NCBI GenBank assembly: GCA_932294295.1
Contig: OW028575.1
Span: 42,814,753-42,878,752, forward strand
Source: Alitta virens
Taxonomy: Eukaryota; Annelida; Polychaeta; Phyllodocida; Nereididae
Direction: 5' to 3'
Length of the DNA stretch: 64,000 nt
Positions 37,801 to 49,800 of this stretch are shown here, one piece after another (the first letter of the stretch is position 1; every line of letters starts with the position of its first letter). Below the pieces are notes generated by a model. The model saw only the letters and a list, made by a program, of their open reading frames with translations. It did no database searches and was not told the DNA's origin. Position numbers and translations under genes: made by a program.

Positions 37801-40800
37801 ATCTGTGACAGAATTGCATTTAACCTTTATCTCGTATTTTATTGATTATCATAAAGAAGGCCACAATGGAATAAATACTGTGAATCTATAATTATTCTTT
37901 GCTATAGATGATTTCATATCTGATTAAATATGCATTAACTAACTGCTTGACTAATTTTGGACTTTGCACGATCCTTTGTGCTGTGGGTAAAGCACTGGAA
38001 CACAGCTGTGTGCGGGAATAATACATTTTGTAGAGCCTTTACATCAAGCCCAATTGACCACTAATAAGGACTAATATCTGGGGTTCATAAAATTGAAGCC
38101 CAAAATTCTTAGCTAAATTATTGAAATAATAAGTGTGTTTTTCAAAATCGACAGTCACTCAGAAATATAATTCCACCTCAGCATCTCTACGGACAATGAG
38201 ATCTCTCTTTCAAAAACAAAATAATTTCCAGTTGGCTTTCACAACACGATAGCATGCTCCACATGACAGCTGCGAGGCAGCCACTTTCAAGTCCCAAAAT
38301 ATATTTTTGGAAATTTTCTTTTTCCATTTGCTTGTCCAAAATGTCATGCAATTTCCCATGCTTGATTTATATAATTCTCTCAACTACTTGGCATTTAATT
38401 TTTTTTTAGCATTCAAAGAAGATTTTTGTTAAATTTTGGTCTCCTTTCGATTTCTGATGAGTTGAAAGGCCCATGGAATTCTTGCAGGGTGTAGTGGATT
38501 TCATATCTTGATTATTAAACTGAAAATTGAACATTTTTGTACTGCATACTCCCTTTTTTCACGAAATAGTTAAATTCAACAGCTCAAATTCTAAAATTCA
38601 TGATCTGAGTCTTTAACTGTTTCTATAGTATATATATATATAGCTTCGTATAAGTATGACACATTGTTAGATTGATATAATATTATTATCTTTTATGCCT
38701 ATTCCCCAATGTAGACATTAAAGATAATAATGATGAGATGATAAGGCTTGGAGTCCACACAATAATCGGTCTTACCATGGAGTCCCGGGTAGACCAAGGA
38801 CCTACTTGGGTAGACTTGGGTAGACTTAGCTATAGATGTCTGTTTTATATATACTTTTCTCTGCTTTGCTTGGCTCCCAAGGATCAACTCGCTTGATGTC
38901 TCTGATCCCAACTGCTTCTAAGTGAGACTCCGATCTCCTCAGATGTGTCCTTGACATTCCAAGGAGTCACGTGTGACACCGTCCTGACACCTAGTCCATC
39001 GGGTTGCAGATCTGTATCTGTCTTCAAAATGGAGCAGTAATGTAGTCTGTTCGAACTCAGTTCGAGCTCCAGTATAAGTGCAGTTTTACCAACAGTGTCA
39101 CTCGAAAGTCAAAAGTAGTCAATTTAAACTCAGGTTCACCTTGCACTGTTTTTTTAAGGGGGGATGTAACCATGATGTAACCAACGACAATGTTAGTCAT
39201 CTCCAAAATAATCAAACAAACTAGTAAATACATAATATGTCTAATGTAGTATGTTACTTATAACAGACAATTACATATATATGTTAATGTCTTTGCTTGT
39301 AAGTATTACAATGACTATACCGTAACGGAGGGTATTATCGACAGGGCGGGTACGACATTCACATTAGAATGTTAACAATTTTGTTAACAAACTAATTTAA
39401 GTGTCGAAAATACCTGCCCTGTCGATAATACCCACCTTTACCGTACATCATGGATGGATGAAGGATATTGCGACTCTTTAATTTAGTTATCATTGGCAGA
39501 CCTTGGATGTACCAGAGCAGCCATAATAACACTTTCACGAATCACAATTCCCTTTTTTGGACTGCGGAGGTGTTTTAGAAAGTCTTTCGAATAATTCTCC
39601 ACTGATAGGTCTTCACTCGCTATTTAAAGTCGGTTCTAAACTCAACTGAAGCAAAAAAAAAAAAAAAAAAAACACACACAAGAAAACGCAGCTTGGCAAG
39701 AACACGTTGCTCATAACTAGCTGTTGTAAAGTGGCTGCTTCTAAAAATACTACTAGGCAGTTAAGCCGCAGTTAATATAGGTAGTAAGAGAGGCTGGATT
39801 GGAGCTGCAGCAACCCAACAGCAGCTGACAGGTGTTAGTTCACACAGGTGGCATGTGCAGGGTGCAGACTGCAGTGCTTATGACTCCATGCTTGAAACAA
39901 GTCATCTACAAACGGCTCAGTAAATATGCACATGTACCAGGCGTACTAAATTATGTCCAAGGGTAATTTGTGAAAAAAATATTTGAAGGCGCAATTTTTT
40001 TGATTGACATATAAATAGATTGATTGATGGATAGATTGATAGATTGATTGGTAGATAGGTAGATAGAATTGATACTTTCAGTAATTTCTGTGTTAAAGTA
40101 TTGCTCCGTCTGTTGCAATTGTCAAATAACAAAGTAATTGATACTAAGTTAAAGTTTCATTGGAAATGTGAGTGTCTGATAAACATCATGATTAGCCTAA
40201 TGAGCCTTAGTGAAACTTCCAAAGGTCATTTCATTCAATTCAATCTCATGAACTAATTCCATTGTAAAGTTATTGATGAAATTAAAAAACTAAATCTGCC
40301 GATGATGAAACCCTCTCAGCTGCTCCTAAATACATTCTATATACAAAGTTTATTATCTGACACAAGTGCTATGTAAAAAGACGTTCATAGACTCATATTT
40401 TTGCCAGTTATGATAAATCGGGCGCCGAGAAATGTTTTTCAACTTGATAAGTGACACGATAATGACAATAAATTTATCATCTATTATGATGATAATTCAG
40501 TGATTAATACAAGTGCAGTTCTTTAATTTTTTTAGTAAGATATTGATACTGCGTCTTAGTGTTTATATTGATAGGCCTATATTAATGCTGACTGGAGAAC
40601 TGTTTTGAGTTGTGATTGAATTGAAAATTAGACCGTGCCCAAAGTGGTAATTGTTGACTGATTGAATAATACTAATTTGCTATTGTGCTATCGTTGCGTC
40701 ATATTCAGTTTAAATCGACTCTTAACCAAAACAATTTCAAACCCAGACATAATAAATTGGATAGTTCCGGAAGTGTTTTGATTGGCAATCAGTCAAGAAT

Positions 40801-43800
40801 TGCATAATCAATCTTTTTCGAAGAACACCTGTCAACCGAACGAATTTTCCTCTTTTACACTCGGCGACAGTGAAATTCGCCATGACAACGAAATTCGCCA
40901 CCCACCTAAGACATAATTATGCACTTTGCAGGTTCATGATTTGTTACAAAACTGATTGTTTACATCATTGACGATGTCTTATCACTCCGACAACCATCTA
41001 GGAAGTGTTAATTGCACTTTACTTTAAGTGGCGAATCTCGTTGTCGTGGCGAATTTCACTGTCGCCGAGTGTATACGATTTTGATTAACACTTCAGGACG
41101 TTATGCTAATTAATTTTGAATGGAATATATTCATAATAATAATTCTAGGCCAAACCTAGTAAAAATCCAAGCATTTATTTCTTTACTATTTCATGCGGTA
41201 TCATAAAAAAGGTTAAACTTGACGACTAAAGTGTTCCATTTGTAGTTTAGTTGACGTGAATGTATTTTGGCGCGAAAGCTATTTCGTCTGTCCTTGAGAT
41301 AGACTCGCTTGTCACTTTTCGTCTTGTATTTTTCCCCGAGTTTTAAGGTTATGTTTGCCAAACCTAAGCCACAAAACAAACAACTTCTCCAAACTTCAGA
41401 AAAAAAGACTCATGCATAACGTGCGCATAATAATTTCGAAATTATTCAGAAAACGGCCCTAATAGAATGCTTTTGTTCTCCATATCTTCTGAAGGGCATG
41501 CAAATTGCCAGGCAGTTTGCTCAACGTGCTTTTTCTGCCTTAAGTGAAGTTACTTCAAATTACACGATGTTTGTCAACTGTTATCTACGTGGAGTATATT
41601 CGGCATAATATTTGGCATATAATTTATGAAGTGCACTGGCGTTGGGAGTCCTGCAGCATTTAACCTCTACCATTTAAAATGCTGTCAAGGCCCCCAATCA
41701 AGAGGCTTTTAGTTTTACCAAAGGGAGATTACAAATCTAGCTGCCTTTGGTTCTACTATTTCAAGAAACTGTAGATTACACTTTCAGCATCAACTTGTAC
41801 TAAACATGAATATTTACGATATTGATTCTGAATGAAAACTATAGGGCCTGCATATGATTCCATTGATATGTATCGACGGTTAAATTATATATGAGAAAAA
41901 ATAGTAATTTTTCCAACAGGACGTAATCTGGCGAAGAAGGTTAAATTAGGTCAAGGTTGATGATGCAGAGCTTTGCAAAGAAGCCATTTTCCAATGACAT
42001 GTCATTGATTGATTGGGGTAGGGGGTTTGGCCCAGATATCCTCCCCTGCTGAGAAGGTCTTTTGTCTGGGTAATGCTAAACCTCTGGCCCTACACTGTTC
42101 CTTTATTGATTGCAGGGGCTTGTGTAATGGTGTCATGGCTGTGGAGTGGTGTAAAGGGGAGGGGGGAGGTTGTGAATGGAAGTTATTGATGTTGATGAAC
42201 TCAATTGTTATTCTAGTGCATGTTACATGTAAGAAGAAAGGGTTTCCTCAAGGATCGATGTCTTGGCCTACTTGGGTTGAACTGTTGAAGTTCACTCACA
42301 AATACACCCTGTATTTGTCATATGTACACAATCACGTAAACATTCCTAATAACTCGACTCGCAATGACATCTATAACTATTAGCTGAGCTAATTATGCAT
42401 TTATTGAGTGTATGGTTAATTGACAATTTGTTTATTCTCTGAAGGACATATATGCGCACGTAACTTGGTATAATTCGTGACAGGTTAATTATAAATGAAA
42501 AAGCACTTATACAGGCCCGTAGCCAGCTGCTGGCGTTGGGTGGGTCTTTTTCATGAAATTGTGGACCTTCGATACAGATGGCATTTTAAGTGTGGACATG
42601 GACCAAGTTGGGTGGCTACGGGCATGTTATATGCAAATGAAAGCACTTATGCAAGTGTGGCCAAGCCAGGTGGAAATTCATAGAATATTGATAATAAAGT
42701 CTGAACTGAGAATTATAGAGAATCATGTCTAAGAATGATGTCTTACTGAATGAATATTGTGTCACAAATCATGCATTGCATTTCTAGAGTGAGACCTGGA
42801 ATGCTATTTTAGTACAATGCCAGATATGAATGTAGGCGTGGGCAGATTTAGAATGATAGCAAACCTGGATAATTCAACAATCAGTCATGCAATGTCAATT
42901 AATGCCATCTCTTTACTAAGTTCAGTGGAGGAACCAATACCCAAAGATTGTGGACAAAAACGATCATTTCTTGAGTAATGATTTACAATTATATCAATAT
43001 TTTCGTTATTTTTCTTGTCCTTTTTTTTTAATTTTAACAGATAAATTTTTGGTCATCATGCCAAATGAGAAGAGTGGTATCTTCGCTGAATAGTGGACGC
43101 CCTGACAATTAAGATGTTGCTAATTTAAAGCCACAGCCTGCGGCAGCAATTAGTGGGCGCTTATTACACCACATCGTATAACTTGTCATGTCTGAGGCCT
43201 CGTCTATGAGGCCTTATAATTTGTGTAGTTGACTTTCGTGAAAACATATTAATGTCACGTTGTCATGGTAACATAATTTTAAAATGATTAAGGCATTTTA
43301 GTTAAGTGGCATTTCATGAAAACACGATGCTGACATGTCTGCAGCATGATTCTTAACTTTTAATATAATTCATAAATTTTTGATATTAGGATACTAGACA
43401 ATTTTATTTGTGCAGTTACCATTGACAATTTGACATTCATCGAAGATACAACAAAATGTCACTTACTAATAGACAGAATCTTGTGAATAAACTGGATCAT
43501 ATTTACATGAGGGTGACAGTTATATAGCAGTATCTTAATATCATAAAACGCAATATTTAACATGGATGGTGCTTGTAATTTGTTGTATTCAACAGATATG
43601 TTTGACAAACCATGGAGAATCTTGTCTCCATGGACAAACCAGACCAAATGTCTGTATATTATCCAGACCTGCCATCGCAATACCAAAGAGGAAAAAAAAA
43701 TGTAGGTGGCCAAATGACTTAGTCCAGTTGATGTTTACCTTGCTGCCATGGGGTTATTTCTCAAGGGAGTGCCTACAGACATTGATGGGCGAATTTCGAG

Positions 43801-46800
43801 TCTTTTTGCAGCCATTAATGAAGGATTTAGAGTGCCTAGCATATTAGTGGTTACACAGTGAGCTGGGCAAGCACTGAAAATAACTAAATAAAGTGCTCAT
43901 GTGACGTAGATCATTGCTTTGTTTTGTTTGAAAAAAGTAAAGCAACTGTCAAAAAACTATTCAATTTGCTGAACCTGGCGAGAGTTTTGACCAACAGAGA
44001 GATTGTCCTGAAACGTTGATTACTCTGTTTTATAAACAGTCAAGGTTGGCTGGAGATATTCAATGGTTTTTCACAGCTTAAAGCTACTAACAATAACAAC
44101 CAATGTGACGTGGCAGAAGCACTTCGAAAGACTAAAAATAAAAAAATTTGTAGCGTTCGCCAGTGTAACCACTTTTCTACTAGGCACTGTAAGTCACTTG
44201 ATGGAGCTGGGGGAATGAGAATGAAAAAGTGTAGAGATTACTTGCTTAATCATACACTTGACATGTTGATGAGTTGGAGTAAAGAAGTGAAGATAGTTAA
44301 GTGGAAGCCCATTTATTCGAGCCATTTGTTTGCCTCATTACCAGCTGATTATTAACATTAGACCCAGTTGTAAAGGTGTTGCACAGCTCTTTTCAGCTCC
44401 GAGTTTGATCCCTGATCTGACCTGTTGGTACGCATCGTTGTTACCACAATACACACATTTATTCTAAGCTTGTCCTTGGTCTGACTGCTGAAGCGGGATT
44501 GCTCAGCATGTACTGTAAGAGATTTATTTTATGAATGGTCATAGCTGTCTATGGATTCTGCGCACACATTGTTACTGATTACTGTGGTTCACGGAGCTGG
44601 GTATTGGGGAAATAAGTAATAGATAATGCCCGCGTTTTCTTCGACATGGGAGTAACGCCGAGCAATAATCCCATGTCGAGGAAAACAAGGGCATTTTCTA
44701 GCGTATACCACTTAATTGGATTGTTTGTGTTTATGTTTGTCAGAGATTGAGACACTTAAAACTGAAGCAATACAATTAAAGACTTATTTCAATTGACATT
44801 GCATTTCAAAATGAATGACAATTTGGAGAGGAGTTTTGCTGATTTCCGTGAATTAAATGATTGTAATGCATCCTTTGACATTGGATCTACTCAATTATTG
44901 GATATACCAACGCAATTGCTATTTAACGCCTCGCAATAACTCCCATGTCGAAGAAAACGCGGGCATTATCTATTACTTAATCATTAAGGCTGGGTTCACT
45001 ATTTTGCAGGATCATTTGCATAAGATGTTGCCTATTTTGCAAGACATTTGTTTGCTTGTTAAGTGTTTGCTTGTTAAGATTTGCCACAACATGTGCTCAT
45101 ATAAGTGTGACCATGTCTTCCCTGCTGTTCTTAGTACATGTGATATATCCCCCTGTAATCCAGGCTTCTGATTGGCTGTGGCAGGCAAACGGTGGTATAA
45201 ATTAGATTATATTTTTAAGGTGCTTCATGTAAAGGTAGTACCTAGGTCACCATGACCCTAGCATGTCTCAGAGGCCTGGGTTGTCGCCAACTAAATACGG
45301 TAGATTAAAGCTGCTGCTGCCGTTTTACTGATGTATGTGGTCTGGCAACATGCAACTAGTTTGAAGAAGAAAAAAAAGAGCGTAGTTTTGTAAATGTCTT
45401 CTCCTTAAACTTCTTTTCATGTCAAGTTTTATCATGAGAAGATTGCATTCAAATTCTCTTTTTACGAGACTAATATGTCACCCATGGCTACATCTGGCTA
45501 CATACCAGTACATAGTATCACTTGTTTTTGTGCAAAGTGTTCATATTCATCATTGTATTATATTCAGGTGACACTCGAAGCTCATTCCAAGTGCTTACTA
45601 TAAATTGAATGCCACAAAATGTACGAAGAAATACGACTTATATTATACAGGAATCTTTCCCAACTTTGAAAATGATTAGCCACGGTTGGATAGATTGTAT
45701 AGTAAATGGTCATCTGAAAATTAGCCACAAATGATGAAGTACAAAATTAGATTAGCCACATGGCTATTGGATTAGCAAAAAACTACGTGGCTAATGCTAG
45801 AGAGAATCCTGCATATAATATATAATGTACCAAAGTAATAGACAATTTCTTGAATGTATTGAACAACTAATACAGTTGCTTAACAGTAAAAATGTGTACA
45901 ATTGATACAGATGTATCCTAAAAAATCATTAGTCACTGTATTGTTTATTTTTATAGTGAGTGATAGTTTCTGATAGTTTCTTTCTAACTTATGATTCATG
46001 AGTTAGTGATGCATTTCAGCAGCATCTATGATGTATCTCATGGCTGCAGCAGCAGGGTGGAGGTTACCTTTGCCCATGATACTGCTGCTGAGGCTAGTGT
46101 GCAGTGTTTTCTTTCCATCATCCATGAGGAAACTTTTGGCAATGCAGAGTTCCACCCTTCTGCCCCTGGACATGATGTGTTGACATGTGAAGGGGTAAAA
46201 GAGAAAAGTACTAGAGGGGTAAAAGATAAAAGAAGAGATATGGGCAAAAAATGCCCTGGGAATGGCTGAACTGGCTGCCAGGTTGGCTGTTTTGACCGAC
46301 TGGCAAAAGGTGGCACTGCTAGACAAGTTATGTTTGCAGTCCTTTGAAATGAAATATAGATGTAGTGACTATTAAAGTAAAATTACCTTTTTATTTTATT
46401 TTTATTTTATTTTGATACATTCAAGTTTGCATAAAAAAAGTACATATAATTATTAAATATCAGTATTTGGTTTGCTAGTAATAAGTTGTCAAATGTTTTT
46501 TTTTTTCATGTTTTATGTTTGCCTATCTAGTGTGACTAAGATGTTTTTAAAAATTCATTTCTGATATTTTGAATAGGGAACTTAAAACTTCAAATGATAT
46601 TTTCTTTCTCAGCAATCAGCATCTCTTGTTAATTGTCCTGTAGATTGAAGTGATGTTGTAGGTTCATAGAATGTTGCATGTGTTTCGCACTTGTATTGAT
46701 TATGCCAAACAGTCGTGGCATTTCCCATGCAGCAGCCAAGCCCAGCAGCATCCCTTCCAAAAGCTTCCCTGGTCACGCAATGCTTACACAATCACTCGCG

Positions 46801-49800
46801 TGCTGGGGGGCTGGCTGGTGACGTCATCTGCTAGAATGATGATGTCATGTTTGTTGAATGAGGTCTGTTTCTCCCCGGTCAGTTTTTACTGCAGTTCTTG
46901 TTTTTCTATTGTTTTGTCGTTGCAGCTGACATCAGGACTTTCCATGCCTGACATTGCTTGTTCTGTTCTCATTGATCAGATTTTTTAATTATTATTTATA
47001 TAATAAACTAATTATATCATAGGCCTGTATGTGTGCGATGATAGGAAGTCTTGTAGATTCTAATCAGTGAGATTACATGTATATAGTGACTCTCTTTAAT
47101 ACTGGAGCTCAATATTATTATTATTTTTTATATTGAAGCTTTTTTTTATAAATTATGTTTTGTATTTGCATTCATTCAATTTCACATTGGAAATTAAGCA
47201 CTTCGATTTCTGCTTAGTGCCATATTTCCTGTACACTGACATCTGAAGGGCTGCTAACATTGTTCACACATTGCCAGATATCTATTCTTTTTTTTCTTTT
47301 TTAAGAATTTTCTTGTTAACTCCAACTGCAGCTTGCAAATTGCCGCAATTGGCTGCTTGTTAAATGCAACAAAAGCTAGATCATAAAATCCCCATTTGAA
47401 TATCCATAATGCATGTGGGCCTAAAGAACTGAACATGTATAGTGACCGAATTGGATAGAGCTCTGCAGGTGCACTGGATGACCTCTGCACATGCTGCAGC
47501 AGCTTCCATGATTAAATGTAACAATACACTGTTCGTATCAGATGAGTAGGCCTATGGATTCTGCTTTTTCAACGGTTTTGGTTTTGTGACTCATTTAGAT
47601 GATAATAATCAATGGGTAATATGCACGACTGCTAAATACCCAGGCCAGGCAGGCATTCAGGTTATTGAATTAGCAATTTCAAAAGGATCAAAAGTAGTTT
47701 GATCAGAAGGGTATCTGATGTTTTCATCAGTTTTTCAGTAGAAGATCCGGTTTTTAATCAGAGGAAAATGTAGTCATGTACTTTTTTGTTACCACGCAAT
47801 TAGGCCTATTAAAGTACTCGTTGAACCTGTCAATCAAATTGAACCGAGATACAGTACAGGCTAAGCATAGAGCCACCAGTCTCCATGGCATATAAGCAAA
47901 CAATTGGGAAACACATTCTAGTTATAGAGAAAAAGGCTATTATTGATAGTTAATTACTGCGTGGTGACGAAAGCAGGCATCCGTTTCTCAATTCAGGCTG
48001 TCGGTCTAACCACGACCCAGTCGTTGTGACTTTAGAATTCAAAGTTGATATTAAACGGACTGCGATACGTCAGAAAACCAACGTTGTGTGAAAATCCAAA
48101 ACCACAACCAGTGTTGTATTACATGTTTTTGCAGGAAAAAAAGAAAAAGAAAAAAAAAGAATCCCAAGTCAACACTGCGGGTCCGAAAAGCGCGCCATTT
48201 CAAACGATCGTCTGCTTTCTTTGAAAAAGGAACGTCTTTAGCGCAGACATTGTTATTAGCCACTGGTCCGCATATAATGATTATTAATGAATTAGTGGAT
48301 TTATCACAAAAGACCTATAGGCCTATGTCAAATACATAGGCCTAAATGTATCGTGTATATCTAGGCCTAAATGTAATTAGCCGAAATTGTTTGGCATCAA
48401 ATGTTTTTGTTCTATTGATTGCTTGTCGAGTTATTGCATGCAGACACCCAGCCATTGAAAATAGAACGTTATGTTGTCAATGTAAATGGAACCAGTAGAT
48501 AAGTGCAGTTCTTTATAAGGTATAATTAGATGTGTAAAAGTTTCATGGGGTGTAATACAATGTTAAAATGCATGTGCATGTTCACAAGTTTAGGCACGAT
48601 GCCAACGTTGGAACTTGTTATCATAGGGGAATAAGGGGGAAAAGGGCAGTACATGAAAGTTTAACATCCAACTTGATCATGTTGAGCTTTATCGGTTTAT
48701 CAGAGGCTTTTCCTATATTTGAAGCTAGCCAATTATATATAAATACGTGCACATGTAGGCCTACATCATGAATGTGGTAGGATTTGAACGTATGAAACTT
48801 ACAAAAAAATGAATCCGAAGCCCCATTACTGTCACAATTCTGTCGGAAACAGGCTGGTAAATCAAATTTCTAAATGGATTTGAATGTACGCAGTCCTGTA
48901 TTCCACTTGTGTAGAATATAATTAATGAAATATTATTATAGCATTGTCCTAAACATGTATGATAAACAAGTGGAGGAACAGGCGACTTTTCCATATTCTA
49001 GTTTATTTTATTGGTTTATCTCAGGGTGTAGGCCTAGATGTAAAAATTGAATCATTCCATGTACTGGTTTATCACTTCATAAATGTCTATATGTAACTTA
49101 ATAACGAGAGCTTTGTCATTGCGAGTTTTCTGCAGGGCTTCTATAAATAAATGCACCTGCCCATGTCTGTGAGCTCAGGGACAGCCTTCAACAGGTAGTA
49201 CAAGCTTGGATAAAATGTATCCAAGGTATACATAAGCCCATACCTGGTTGCCCGAATTGTGTCACTAATTTTGTTAGAAATTATTGGCGCACGACAGGGC
49301 TCACAAATTAGGCCTATTCTGTCTTTATATGTTTGTAATATTATGTATGTATGTATGGCATTCAGACAATTTCACTTACAAGTATATTTAACTTTGTGAC
49401 CACAGCTGCATCAGAGACTAATCCACCCAAATTTATAGCCTATACATGGCCAAATGTGCCACATGCATTTTCCATACGAAGGATAAACGCATGGAAAACG
49501 CATGGTTTTCGCCTAAGTATAATCGGGTGAAAACCATTAGTTTTCCATGCATTTATCCAAACGCATGGAAAACGCACGTGGCACACTTAGCCATGTAGGA
49601 CTATTGTATTTGTGGAGAACTAATGAAGCCCCATTCAAGCCTGGCAGACTGCCCATGGCGAATTTGCTCAAAATGTTTGGTCAGCGCATTTCTTAAGCTC
49701 AGTCAGGTTTTGCCTGTGTGCATTAGGGCTAAACAAAGCTGCAATAATGTAAAAATTGTGCAAATAAAATGTGTATTAGAAGCGGATTTGGCATGTCTAA

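Noticed and set aside
46003..46326. Overlapping ORFs of about 90-107 codons on both strands
   Set aside because: They overlap each other in several frames and show no family signature; they lie inside an intron.
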